Positions 33,352 through 44,569 of a stretch of 64,000 bases of DNA are shown in pieces. Each line of letters begins with the position of its first letter. Within the stretch, counting starts at the first letter, position 1. Origin of the DNA: Isoetes taiwanensis (Eukaryota > Streptophyta > Lycopodiopsida > Isoetales > Isoetaceae); contig JAJEKV010000003.1 of the NCBI GenBank assembly GCA_021234155.1, positions 18,646,386-18,710,385 on the forward strand, written 5' to 3'. The translations under genes and the position numbers were made by a program. The notes under the pieces were generated by a model. It was not told the origin of the DNA. It was given only the letters and a program-made list of their open reading frames with translations, and searched no databases.

Positions 33352-34614
33352 CTAAGGGCGTTCTCCCTTAATGCGTCTAGCAAGATACATGTCTTGCCTC
33401 ATAAGGGTTACTCATTTGGCATGGACAGTGCAAGATGTTGAGTCTTCAAAATGTTGTACTATAAACTGCTCAGCCGCTTCTTGCAGTGCCAGCAGCATTT
33501 CATCTGTGACCCTAAAGTCAGTCCTGAAATCCTGCATTACCTCTCTAACTAGCCGAGCAAAGGGGGCACGGGGAATCAGGAAGCCGTAGCTGCGCTGGAA
33601 GTGCCGAATCTCCCGTAGTGCTCTTTGCTCGAGCTGCTTCTTAGTGAGCTTCTTCTGGGAAGGCTTTTTCGGGACCTTGGGCTTGGGTGGTGGGGGTCGT
33701 AGGGTCTGCTGCTTTGTGGGGTGACCCCCTTCGATGGTCTTGACCCTGTTCTCCTGATAGTAGGAGTTGTATGCCTCCCACTCCTTCATATAGGCCTCGT
33801 GGTCCTGCATCTTTCGCTCGTAGACTTTGATGGGGTTGGTGACGTAAGACTCTCGGGCAGGCCGGGGTTGCTTCTTCCTGTCCCATTTCGGGTAAGGAGG
33901 GGGCTTCTTCACTGTGTCCTGCTGCTCCTCCTCGGGTGCTATCTGCTCGGTCACCACCTGCTCTACAGTCGGGGGTTTGGAGGAGCCTGCTCCCTCAGTG
34001 TTGGGATTATGATCTCCGTCAGAATCGTCCGAGGTCGCCGGGGGCTGATCAGGTGGTCGTTCGGCTATCACTATCTTAGGATTGGGCGTTTTCTTTAGCT
34101 TCCTTTTGGGCTGCTCCACGGCTTTGCCCTTCTTCTTCTTCAGTTCCTCGGCCGCTTTTGCCTCCTCCTCTTCTCTCTTCCTCTTCTTTTGTTCCCTTTT
34201 TCTTTCTCGGCGTTCATATTTCCTGATGAAAGCAGCGAGGTCTGCTTCCTCTGCCGGCTCGAGCCTCGGCTCGCTCTGCTCTTGCTGCTCCTCCGCTTCT
34301 TTTTCTCGAATCCAGGCCTCGACTTGTTCTTCAATGGTCGGCTCTGGCGTCGGCATCCTCTGTTCTTCTCGGGCCTTGGTTCTCTTTTCCCTCTGCGCTC
34401 CCTCCTCCTCTTCCTCAATCACTTCCGTCCCGGCCTCTGAATGTACTTCCTCTTCTTGATTTTGCTCGTTCGAAGGTTCTCCCTCACTCGAAGAAGATTG
34501 AGCGTTAGGGTTAAGGAGGCGCTCTTGGAGCATGCGCCGAATCGTACCGGCATCGACGGCGCTGGTCGCTTCGCCTGGGCGGGCTTTCCTCGCAGTCTGC
34601 TTGGTTCGTGCCAT
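33352..34614 (-). pseudogene. Element B ORF1: split histone H3 protein with one nonsense codon
   Basis: It begins MARTKQTARK, the same exact H3 tail as element C, although the residues after it differ (ARPGEATSAVDAG). The insert is acidic, then Lys/Glu-rich, then proline-rich (PPPPKPKVPKKP). The H3 fold starts at about residue 332 (ALREIRHFQRSYGFLIPRAP, FARLVREVMQDFRTDFRV). A single TGA at 33412-33414, CGA in element C, stops it after HAK at residue 400, removing the last 20 residues of the fold. The reading frame continues beyond the stop to the family terminus GERP at 33352. Apart from that C-to-T change the frame is open along its full length, unlike ORF2 and pol of the same element. Confidence 0.95.
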
Positions 34615-34715
34615 GTTTGACGGGTCGTCAATCGGATCTCGGGCGCCAAAGATCGCCTTAGAGAGCGAGAGCTGGTTTCTAAGGCGGGAACATTCAAATG
34701 AGGGGGGTCTACTTC

Positions 34716-34723
34716 TATTTATA
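34716..34723 (-). promoter_or_regulatory. TATA box of element B ORF1
   Basis: TATAAATA on the minus strand about 102 bp upstream of the ATG at 34614. Confidence 0.7.
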
Positions 34724-34825
34724 GCTTGGGAAATTTTAGGTCAAAATTCAAGTTGCTCTATTTAGCCTGCTAAGGTACCTATTTAATTAAAACTTACACT
34801 TATTTCAGACTTTTTCTACTTATTG

Positions 34826-35082
34826 ATCTCACAGGTCGCGCCTCGCTCAAAAACTAAAGTTTAGTTTTTAGACCAGGCGCGAGCTGTGAGATTTCACATA
34901 TCTTTAAGTCATTTAAGTAATTAAAACATGCTATTCTAATTAATTCCTATCTTAGAATTAGCCTTACCACCTTAGTTTTCTCAAATTTGTCATGTTTGAG
35001 TGACCTTGGCTCGATGTCTCACAGCTTGCGCCTCGCTCAAAAACTAAAGTTTAGTTCTTTGCCCAGGCGCGAGCTGTGAGAC
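34826..35082 (-). repeat. Leader hairpin pair upstream of ORF1, element B
   Basis: Hairpins at about 34826-34892 and 35016-35082 with arms CTCACAGCT-type and AGCTGTGAG, inner AAAACTAAA/TTTAGTTTT. The surrounding leader (34724-35272) is non-coding. Confidence 0.88.
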
Positions 35083-35272
35083 CACCTTACTTGGCAAATT
35101 TTTGGCTCATTCTTTTTATTCTTATTAAGTTCCAATTCACTTAACTGTTACTAGCTTAGCATAACTACCAAAAATGAGAAAAATTTTCCCACTTTTTGAG
35201 GCTTGAAGATCCTATTAAGTTAGTACTACTGGGAGTATGGTCAGTGCTTTGCTCTTGGTCTCCAAGAACATA

Positions 35273-35284
35273 GCTCTGATACCA
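35273..35284 (-). promoter_or_regulatory. Primer-binding site (initiator Met tRNA), element B
   Basis: GCTCTGATACCA on the + strand is the reverse complement of TGGTATCAGAGC, one base from the LTR. Confidence 0.95.
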
Positions 35285-35285
35285 C

Positions 35286-36775
35286 TGTGACGTCCCCTAC
35301 TCATATACGATGCCCGCACCGTATACAAACAGGAGTTCATCCCCCGCACCAGCTATACAGGGCCCTCCACATATCACTGTGTCCGCCTAGAGTCCACAGT
35401 GGGAAGAGTGAAGGGGTCATTTTACCCCGTCTTCCTCAGGGCCTACCTAGCTGCGGAAGCGTAAATATACACGTCAGTAACATAACATCATATATCCACC
35501 TCGAAGGGTGGCACATCAATACCTGCATAGACAAAGATCAGCACAATACAAGGGAAGTTCCTACCCAAGGCTCAGACTCCAGGGAAGGACTGACTAGCTT
35601 GGGTCTCCAGAGTTCAGTGCAGACAGAATCATGACAGTGGATTGGGCTGGCATAAGAACATGGCTTAGGGTTGTCCACTCCATCCGCCCCTCCTGTGCAC
35701 ACTTTGCAGAGTAGGTTGAAAAGTGTTGGGACTGGATCAGTAGCCCAGGGTGCATAGCCAAAGGGGCTATTCTGGGTTACATCTCCCGTCCCGATGGGGC
35801 AGGTAGGGATCACTCCCTCCATGGAGATCTACATGCTGACCCAAGGTGACTAGAGGGCCTTGCCCTTATTCGACTTAACCCTTTGGAAGGTGAACTCCAC
35901 CCCACGGGTGTCGAGCCCATGCCTTACCCACACTCGGTGGCAAGCCATTAGACCTAGTCACTCGATCCCGGTGAGGCCTTACACACGGAGGGATCGGTCA
36001 AGGGTCGAGAACACGAACCTCATTCTAAGCGATCGGCCCCTTCACCCACAACCGGTGGGGTTCTTGTGCACAGGCGAATTCTAGTAATGCACTAAGAGGG
36101 ACTAGCTAGGAGCATCATCTACTAAGCTTTAAGTCTCTACCCACCCTTCCCAATACAATGAGTCCCAGAATACAACCATCCATCATATGATCATAAATAA
36201 TAAGAACTAATCTAATACATAGAGTCAATTCTTTAGTTAGAGTCAATCTCGTGGAGTGCGTTGGGCTACTAAGGGCGATTTAATAGGCTAAACCTACTAG
36301 TTCGAAGGCTGGAATGAGGTTTAAGCTATTCAATCGACCAAATACCTGATCCCTCGGTTCCTCCTCTTGATCGAAAGGCGTCCACGTCTACATTTACGCC
36401 TCGGGATGCGGTCGGAAGGATGATCTGACAAGCTGGGGCGTGCTGGCAGATCGTGGAAGTTGGAATTGACTCCTCAGGCACGCGAATCGGAGCTCAGAAG
36501 GTCTGTGGGCAAAAAAGGGAATGTTAGGGTTTGGTGCCTTATGTAGGCTATCGGTTAGGTTTAGGGTTCCCATGACCCTTTGTCTACCTTTAAGGGTTTA
36601 AAGGTCTAAAGGTGCGCCGCATTGCTAAGTAATGCGCACCATTGCAAGTTGCCCCTAGGGCGCCCTTGCTTGAGATTACGTCCGGGCGCATTGGGCCGCC
36701 GACCGACGGGCGGTACGCTGGATCACAAGACGGTATCGCCCCAGAGACCGTGATATCGATCGAACGAACGTCACA
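35286..36775 (-). repeat. Element B 5' LTR
   Basis: TGTGACGTCCCC to GAACGTCACA in + orientation, then the duplicated TATGT. It aligns with 7460-8969. Confidence 0.95.
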
Positions 36776-36780
36776 TATGT

Positions 36781-37268
36781 GATCGACCCCATCAAAGTTT
36801 ACGAGAGGAAGATGAGGGAGCACAACGCATATATGAAGAAGTGGGAGGATTATAACTCCTATTACCAGTAAAACAGGGTAAGAACCATTGAAGGGGGACA
36901 TCCGACGAAGAAGCAGACCCTCAGGCCACCACCCGAGAAGCCCAAGCCTCCTAGGCGACCAGCAAAAAGAAGAGCCAACAAAAAGGAGAGCGAGAGGAAA
37001 GCACTACGGGAAATCAGGCATTTTCAACGTAGCTTCGGTTTCTTAATCCCCCGTGCACCGTTCGCCCGACTGGTCCGAGAAGTTATTCAAGTACAACACG
37101 GAAATGAGGGTGACGGGCGAGATGTTGCTGGCCCTGCAAGAGGCAACATAGCAAAAACTGGTGCAGCATTTTGAAGATTCGACAGCCTGCACAGTACATG
37201 CTAAGCGAGTCACGCTAATGAAGCAAGACATGCATCTCGCCAGTTATATTAAGGGAGAACGCCCGTAA
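36781..37268 (+). pseudogene. Element A ORF1, 3' part (H3 fold, broken)
   Basis: It resumes the frame interrupted at 7459 (DPIKVYERKMREHNAYMKKWE). A stop lies near 36869-36871, a frameshift after REVIQ (about 37088) and another stop at about 37150. Through these the H3 fold is still legible: ALREIRHFQRSFGFLIPRAP, then LLALQEA, QHFEDSTACTVHAKRVTLM and the terminal IKGERP. Seen alone it could be mistaken for a decayed host H3 gene. The upstream linker and family context show it is the retroelement ORF1. Confidence 0.9.
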
Positions 37269-37412
37269 AATTTTGTAAATGATGAAAACATTTTGTTAAT
37301 ATAAAGAGCTTTGGACTAAATAACATGTGTAATCTTGCTTAATTAAGTTGAGTTAGTAAGTTCCAGCTTTTGTTTTAGTCAAAACAGACATCTTAGACCA
37401 ATTTGAGAGGAT

Positions 37413-37678
37413 GTCTCACACGTCGCGCCAGGAACAAAAATGAAACTCCCATTTTTGATCTGGGTGCAACGTGTGAGACCATGTCCAAATTTGCCCAAAA
37501 CAGCTCCAAATCGACCAAATAAGGGGTCAATTCTGCCTAACTCGATGACTCTAGCAGGATTAGACCCTCATATCACCCAAATTGGACAAGTTTAACCCAC
37601 TTAGAGTCGATGTCTCACACGTCGCGCCAGGAGCAAAAATGAAACTCCCATTTTTGATCTGGGCGCAACGTGTGAGAC
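37413..37678 (+). repeat. Hairpin pair between ORF1 and ORF2, element A
   Basis: Two 67-nt hairpins at 37413-37479 and 37612-37678, arms GTCTCACACGT/ACGTGTGAGAC and inner AAAAATG/CATTTTT. They lie in the non-coding interval 37269-37868. Confidence 0.9.
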
Positions 37679-37868
37679 CTCTTAGTAATTTCTCCACCAT
37701 GCCATATCCAAATGACTCCAGTTTGTTGCAATAGGTTCATTAGCTAATCTTAAAATGCTCAAACCCAAAAGTAGCCTTCAAATCCTCATTTGGACCTCCT
37801 AATAGGTCAGAATCGCCCAACCCCCATAAATTTCTAAGTCACCCAAAAATTAGGGTTTTTCACTTGCC

Positions 37869-37875
37869 TATAAAT
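37869..37875 (+). promoter_or_regulatory. TATA box of element A ORF2, split by a LINE
   Basis: TATAAAT is followed by the LINE. After the LINE, TAAATAGACCCCC (41531 on) continues the motif, with TAAAT as the duplicated target. In B and C the box is intact at this place. Confidence 0.75.
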
Positions 37876-37897
37876 TAGGGTTGCAAAATTAGGGTTT

Positions 37898-38182
37898 TTG
37901 CACCTATCTGATCCAGGCTTCACCTTTTGCAAAAGAATTGGACGTAAGCAAGAAGGTAAGCATCGTCCTATTATTTTGAAATTTCAAAGTCTAGAAAGTA
38001 GAAACCGTGTTATGCAGCATAGAGGACACTTGAAAGGTCACCGCATCTGGCTCAACGATGATTTGACTGTACAGCAACAAAAAGAGCGCAGGCAATTGAT
38101 GGATGAGGTTCATAAAATGAAAGCTGAAGGGAAAAATGCTTTTATTGTGAGCAATCGGATTGTTGTTCGCAATAATGCATAG
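37898..38182 (+). pseudogene. LINE ORF1, C-terminal remnant
   Basis: RPIILKFQSLESRNRVMQHRG and IWLNDDLTVQQQKERRQL resemble the C-terminal RNA-binding half of L1-type ORF1 proteins. The N-terminal half is missing through 5' truncation. It ends 21 bp before the ORF2 ATG. Confidence 0.75.
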
Positions 38183-38203
38183 GAAGTAAAGACCCTCAGT
38201 CTA

Positions 38204-41200
38204 ATGGCTTGGAATATACACGGTTTTAATGAATCAAAGATTCTTAGTAATATGGAAATGTTTGAGCAGTTTGATATTCTTGCATTCAGTGAGACATGGG
38301 AACATGAAGCAAACAGATTGATTCCCATCCAGGGGTTTACACTGCTTGAGACCGCTTGGAATGAGCTACAGGGAAGCCGTAGAGGATGGGGCGGACTTGC
38401 ATGCTTTGTTAAAACTGAAATTTGCAATGCGGTTAGCGTGGTCAAAATATGTAAACATAAGCAGTATATATGGATTTGTGTAAATAACTGCATTTATGTG
38501 GCAATAGTATACTTTGCTCCCTTAGAGCCCTATCCCGCGCGGATCTATAACAGCCCAGAGCTTGCTGCGAATGACCCATTTTGTTACCTCTCTGCTGATA
38601 TTGCGTTCTATAAAACTAAAGGACAGGTTTATGTAATAGGAGACATGAATGGCAGGCTCAAGAATAAGCAAGCTACTGTTTTGGCTCATGAAGGAAATCA
38701 TTTGTGGCTTATGGAACAGGCAGACCCTTTGTTGGCATGGCCTAGGACCTCTTGTGATATGCATTTGAATAAAATGGGAGAACACATTCTTGGCTTATGT
38801 GAAGCACATGAATTAGTCGTGTATAATGGTGTTGCTGCATTTCCAGAATCCAACAAATACACATGTTTTCAGCCCAATGGAAATAGTACTGTGGATATGT
38901 TATTGGGAAGTCCAGATGATATGCACTTGGTGACTAGTTTTGAAGTTCTTCCTCAGCATGAGGACTCTGATCATGCCCCTCTTGTCATAAAATACAAGAT
39001 GAAAGTCAAATGTGCGGGGAAAAGCAAAAAACAAGCCCCACCCAGGTTTAAAGTGCAATATAAACTTGCTGGGCAATATGAGAAAGCAATTGATTCAGGC
39101 TTGGAAGGAACTCTTTGGCCTACAGATGATGTTGAAGAAATGCATACACTGCTTAAAGCAGTCCTATCGCAAGCCACCGCAAATGTCTTTGGACTTACTA
39201 AACCAAGGTCAGCTAAATACCATAATAAAAAGTGGTTTGATCACGAATGTATTATGGCAAAGCGCGCATTCCAAGCTGCTATAGACAAATGTGCTGCCAA
39301 GAGAGATTATAAGAATCTTGTTAAGCATAAAAAGCGAAAATGGGAAAGGGAACACCTGCAAAAACTTCTAGATGATATTGCAGTGGATCCAAAATGTTTT
39401 TGGACAAAACTGCAACATCCCATTGAATTGGGAGAGATCGCACAGGAAAGTTTGCTTGAATGGATAAGAGAATTATATACTGTTGCTAATAGCACTGAAA
39501 TGCAAATTGATACTGCCTATACTACACTCTTTGATAAGAGTGATGTTACATATGCTTTACAAAGGATGCAAAATGGGAAATCCTTAGACCTAAATGGGTT
39601 CTGTGCTGAGCTGCTTAAATGGGGAGGTGATCTTTTAAAGGATAAGTTGGTTGATATTTGTAACTTGGCTTTCCATTATGGCTTTCCACATGAATGGTAT
39701 TTAAGCAAGGTGGTTCCTATTCATAAGTCCGGTGATAAAAACCAGGCAAGAAATTATCGGACAATTTTGGTTAGCAATGTATTTGCAAAACTCTTTGCAA
39801 CTATGCTTGAGAGAAAGCTCTCTAATTGGGCTGATGAGAAGAACGAGCGCGCTTATGGACAAGCAGGTTTTCGCAATGACCATTCCACTGTTGATCATTT
39901 TGTCACTTTAAGGGTGATTAATGAAAGAGCAAAGGGTGCTATGCATAATCAGTTTTTGGCCTTCATTGATCTAGCAAAAGCTTTTGATAGAGTTGATCGA
40001 GGTGACTTGCAGAATAGGCTAGAGCTGCTACAAGTTCCTCGGAGCTCCAGTGACGATTCTTGGCGTCTATACCAACAGGTACTCATTGAACTTTCATTTC
40101 CATTTAAAAGCACTGAACAGGTCCAGAGCACGATTGGGGTGAAACAGGGGTGCCCTTGTTCTCCCACTCTCTTTGGACTTTATATTGATGAACTAGAGGG
40201 GTGGCTTGCACGCATGGGAGGAGTTGGAGTCAATGTTGGTAGATATCTCATACAGGTTTTACTTTTTGCGGATGATATAGTTTTGATTTCTAGAACTGCT
40301 GCTGGTCTCCAACATCATTTGGATACTCTTCAGAGATTTTGCGATCAAAAAGGTATGGCTATCAATGTTGCAAAATCTAAAGTCATGATAGTTGGCACAA
40401 AAAAAACTTTTCGATTCACCATTGGGGAATGTGAGTTAGAAACAGTGCATAGTTATAAATACCTTGGAATAGAGGTGGCAAGTAATTATTCATGGAAGCT
40501 GGCAGCTGAAAAACGCGCTTCTGGTGGGCTTAGAACCCTTTATGGTATGTTCCATACTTGTCGTGTGAATAACTTGTGGCATTGGAAACTCAGGAGATTA
40601 CTTTATGACACTCAAGTTAAGGCGGTTGTTTTATATGGCTGTCCAGCTTGGGCCCCTGGACTTGATCGGCAAAGCTGGGACAAGATTGAAAAGGTGCAGA
40701 AACGATTTCTCATGGAAGAGCTTGGAACTAAAATGCAAACTCCATACTGCATTATGCTTGCGGAAACTGGATTGATTCCCCTTGAAACTGAAGCTTTATG
40801 CCGTACTATTAATATGTAAATCGGGTGAAATTGCTCCCTTCAGATCGTCTCCCTTTCCAGGCTATGCAGCAATCCAAAGTACGAGGATGGTTCTCCCAAG
40901 TGATTCAATGGGCAGAAAAATGGGGTGTAGATGATTCTGCTTGGCCGGAGTCAACCAAACTAAAAGAGGTACGCATGCAAATACTTCCAAGAGTCTTGGG
41001 CAAATTGTGGAATCCAAACGATATTGCTGTGAAAAAAAATATTTATAGAGATGATATTAATAGTATGGCTACATATGGAGAACAATCTTACTTGCTATCT
41101 AATATTAGCAGGAAAAATAGAATCTTGATTTCTCAGCTACGAACTTCCTCTCATCATCTGCACATTGAGACAGGAAGGTGGTATGGAACTCCTCGACATA

Positions 41201-41445
41201 CAAGGTACTGCCCAAGCTGTCTTGACCCTAAAATTGAGTCAGAGGTACATACTTTTTTGGAGTGTCCTGCCTATGAACATATAAGAAGTAAGTATAACAT
41301 TTCAGGATTCACATTGTCAGAGCTTTTTAATACGCCTCCAAATCTCCTTAGTTCATATCTCAAGGATGTTTGGAAGGAAAGAGCTGACATAATGGAGTTG
41401 TTTGTTAATATGGAAATACTTGAAGCTACAGGTGCCTTTGTTTAA
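38204..41445 (+). pseudogene. LINE ORF2: AP endonuclease and reverse transcriptase, one frameshift
   Basis: 871 residues are open from ATG 38204 (AWNIHGFN start typical of APE-type endonuclease). Endonuclease motifs are FSETWE, VIGDMNGR and EDSDHAPLV. Reverse transcriptase has AGFRNDHST, AFIDLAKAFDRV, GVKQGCPCSPTLFGLYIDEL and the catalytic LLFADD (about 40266). A frameshift near 40815-40825 separates the last 206 residues (40825-41445), which hold a CPSC...H...C zinc knuckle. It is close to intact and may be a fairly recent insertion. Confidence 0.93.
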
Positions 41446-41649
41446 GCGCCTTGTGGACTATATATCTCTTGTAATATCTTCGCCATATGGACCTGAGGGT
41501 CTTAAATGGCGTGATTAATATTATTATTATTAAATAGACCCCCATTTCCCACTTGGCACCCTACAAGTCTGCTCTTGACATGCTAGGTGATCTTTCAGCT
41601 CCCTGAGGCGCTCCTGCATCTGTTTGTTAGTCCCATCTTCCCTAGATCC

Positions 41650-43125
41650 ATGGCAACTGCTGATTTCAGGCGATGGTACAGCGCCAGTGCTCATGCTGCC
41701 GAGGTCGATGTCAATGACATTTTCCGAGTCTTCCGGAAAGAAATAGATGTCCAAGCAACCCTGCACGCAACCCCAGCATATAGACAAGTCTTGACCGAAT
41801 TCCAAGCTAGGGTAGGACCGTCCTTAGTGCAGCTCCCCCCTTGTACAGACTATTTTGTTCCCAGGCAATCCCTTCAAGCAGCCTTGGGTGATGTCCCAAA
41901 CATTGCCAAGTACCTGACTAACAAGGCCCAGAGGTTGCCAGACTACATGGTCCTGACAGTTGACAGGACCAAGTATTTTTCCTACACAGCCGCCTTAGCG
42001 ATCTTCCTTTTCCACCGTGCGGAATGGGGGAAACCTCTATCCCTCCCATGGAGGTGGACCCCATAGCATCCTCAGCAGCAGACCAACTCCTTTTACAGTA
42101 CCAGCAGGAGCAAGAAGGAGGGACAGAGGAAGAGGAATCGGAAGATGAGGAGTACGTGGAGCTCGACCCAGTAGAAGAACGACGGCTAGCAGAAGAGGAG
42201 TTACCCAACTTCGAGCGAAGCCGGCAGACCCTCAGAGTCGCTCCCCCACTTGGGCTAGGCATCACAAGCCTAGCCCCCATCATCATTGACGGCGAGGAGT
42301 ACTTGCTCCTCAGTGACATCCAAAACCTCCCTGAATGCAGGGAGAGAGAGTTCCGACCCGACGAGTTGCTGCACCAACTGCGGCAGGAACCAGACCTAGA
42401 TGACTTCATCGTCCGGGGAGTCTTGGACTTCCCGCTTCAAGTGAGAGAAGCCGACACCTATACAGGGGAGTCGACTTCGGACATCCAAGCCTACAGCAAC
42501 ATAAGGCAAATAATGGAAGCTCGAGAACTGCCATCTGAGGAGGAGTTCTATGCCATCCAGGAACGGATGGGGATCCGTGGCAAGACCACAAGCATTTTGA
42601 TGCCGAGTTCTTCGACAACAGCTCGCACAAGAGGAGCAGGAATCGACATCAGGCGAGTTTCATCGACAATCAGAGATTACAGAGAAATCACTGAGGTAGA
42701 GGTCGATGAATACGCCGGAAGACATAGAGCGGGAGGCCGAGGGGGCGACGAGTCATCAACGATGCGCAATGACAGGTCGCTGAGGTACTACCTCCCCCTG
42801 CTGCTGGATGGGAGAATAGCGGTAATACACCGCAAATTTAGTCCCAGGGGCGAAGAAGGAGTGTTCATGCTCATTGCACTCTCTGGCTTTGGCATGCATG
42901 CTCGGTTGGCTGCAAACATCGACTATGCCATCTTAATCAAGAGAGCAAAAGCACTCGACATCTTCGACTCGGCAGGGAAGACTGGCAGTGACCGCGGCCT
43001 ACACCTCCGACAGCATGGTGGAAGAGTTGGTGACAGCCTTGCAGGGCGGGTCATCAACAAACGTCCTCAGGAACTTGGGACGCTCAGTAGGAACGGCCCA
43101 AGTTAAGAAGTTCCTTGAGGATAAC
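41650..43125 (+). pseudogene. Element A ORF2, unrecognised accessory protein
   Basis: This is the best-preserved copy of ORF2. It starts MATADFRRWYSASAHAAEVD and runs to about 42030, where a small deletion shifts the frame. It resumes GETSIPPMEVDP through an acidic run (EEEESEDEEYVELDPVEERR), GLGITSLAPIIIDGEEYLLL and LRYYLPLLLDGRIAVIHRKF. Near 42990 the frame shifts again toward a C-terminus with VKKFLEDN. Full length would be about 480 residues. I see no signal peptide, membrane segment, zinc site or protease/polymerase motif. It is not an envelope-like gene. Its position between the H3-like gene and gag, with its own TATA box, suggests a separate product. Confidence 0.8.
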
Positions 43126-43288
43126 CTATCCTACCGGTGATTTCAAGAATAGTTAGACTCTTGATCCCGGAGGCTCTGTATTAAGATATTATATAATATA
43201 AATATAATTTCTTTTGTACTTTAAATGTTTTGTTGACGTATTTTGTGCCACAACTATACCAACAAATACATATAATGCAATAGAATAA
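43126..43288 (+). other. AT-rich ORF2-gag spacer, possible intron
   Basis: AT-rich and conserved in A, B and C, followed by TGTGTATGCAG directly before the shared gag start region. In B and C the frame upstream of this point has stops and no ATG, so splicing onto gag is possible. A donor is not clear. Confidence 0.35.
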
Positions 43289-44569
43289 ATGAATCTAACC
43301 GTAAGGCCATGGTCAACTGTGTATGCAGATAGAGAACAAAGAACAGTCGAACAAAACAGGAGGCCCAACAGAGACGAAGAGACCCCTGACATGCAACCCA
43401 TCCCAAGGAACCTATTCGAGGCATTTGGTCCCATGACCCCAGAAGAGGAGATGTCGCAAATGAGAACCGAACTCGACCTAGATAAAGGCTCTACTAGGGC
43501 ACAAGCATCAGCCAGGCCGCAAACAACACCTCGAAAGTCGGGGAAGGATAAGAAGAGGAGTAAGAGAAGGAGGTCTCCTAGTACAGAAACCTCCGATTCA
43601 AGCTCGGTCTCGGACTCTGAGTCCGAGAAAGAGGCTGAACAAGTGCAGGACCGTAGGGGCAGAAGGACGCTAAGGCCTTAGACTACCAGAAGAAGGTAAA
43701 CTCAAGCATTGGGCAATGTATGAAAGGCCAGAAAGCTTGAACAGTTCTCAGGCGAGAACAGATCAGGCTTGGAAGCAGAGGCATGGCTCGACGAGATGAG
43801 CGAGTATGGCAACGCATACAGGATGAAAGACAAGGACAAAGGCAGGGTGGCAACAGCCAACTTGAAGGGAGCCGCACGCATCTGGTGGAAGGGTTATGCC
43901 AAGGCCCATGGCTTAAGCAGAGATGGGTGCAGATTTAAAAAGTTTGCTAAAGCCTTCAAGCGCCATTACGTCCCCAGGGAACACAAGTCCAACATGATGC
44001 AGCAGTTTTACAGATTGCAGCAAGGGTACAAAATAGTCCAGAAGTACACCGAGGAGTTCATGAGACTAAGGCTGTATGTGCCGAAGTTGAGTGAAAAGCA
44101 CGCAGTGGAGAGCTACATTGAAGGACTGAACGAAGAGATCCGTAAGCTTGTAAGGGCAATAGATCCCAACACAGTATTAGAAGCAGAATCCAAAGCAATA
44201 AGTTTGCAAGGAACGGGGCCTCAGAACAGTGGGCAGAAGCAGCAATACTACCAGGATAGAGGCAAGGCAACAGGGATTTATAGCCCTAGAGCATCCAGCC
44301 CAAGTCCAGCTAAATCCCCATATAGTGGCAACCAGGGGAGACAGCAGGAGAGGAAGCAGGTGTCCTTCAAGGACAAGCAGGAAGGGTCGAACTACTCAAA
44401 AGCAGTGCGATCTTTCTTACAAGCAATGCCCAAAGAGAAGAGACAGGAGTGTATAAAGAAGCAGCTTTGTTTCAGATGCTTCCAACCGAAGCCACAAAAA
44501 ACCCCTTCATCCCTTCATCATCCGGGCCTTGGAGTGGGTGGATGGGACACTCCGCCCCGACGACGATGA
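43289..44569 (+). pseudogene. gag: Element A gag
   Basis: The frame from ATG 43289 carries REQRTVEQNRRP, MTPEEEMSQM and the RS-like block SKRRRSPSTETSDSS, stopping at 43681. It resumes at 43769 with the gag core (GRVATANLKGAARIWWKGYA, HYVPREHKSNMMQQFYRLQQG, KHAVESYIEGLNEEIRKLV). The end includes [21 protein letters not shown], the first half of a CCHC knuckle, after which the frame is lost. One frameshift near 43680 separates the two halves. Confidence 0.88.

Larger units (their letters stand above)
7460..36775 (-). mobile_element. Element B: same chromovirus family, reverse strand, inserted in element A ORF1
   Basis: LTRs lie at 7460-8969 (3') and 35286-36775 (5'), both bounded by TGTGACG and CGTCACA. 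The 5-bp duplication TATGT flanks it (7455-7459, 36776-36780). Read on the minus strand it has a primer site, hairpin pair, TATA, ORF1 with intact H3 tail, hairpin pair, TATA, ORF2, gag, pol and chromodomain. A Helitron (9345-12533) sits in its 3' untranslated region and element C (15627-28812) in its reverse transcriptase. Excising these leaves about 12.9 kb. Many frameshifts make it non-autonomous. Confidence 0.95.
37876..41530 (+). mobile_element. LINE, 5'-truncated, inserted in element A
   Basis: It is bounded by short duplicated TAAAT (37871-37875, 41531-41535). It contains the end of ORF1, a near-complete ORF2, a 3' stem-loop GACC-TGAG-GGTC (about 41489-41500) and a terminal ATT repeat instead of poly(A). 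The 5' end is truncated inside ORF1. Confidence 0.92.

Noticed and set aside
36781-37268. Apparent decayed host histone H3 gene
   Set aside because: The upstream linker matches ORF1 of B and C, and removing element B joins it in frame to 6811-7459, so it belongs to element A.
41650-43125. ORF2 as an envelope-like gene
   Set aside because: It lies before gag, not after pol, and shows no signal peptide or membrane segment.
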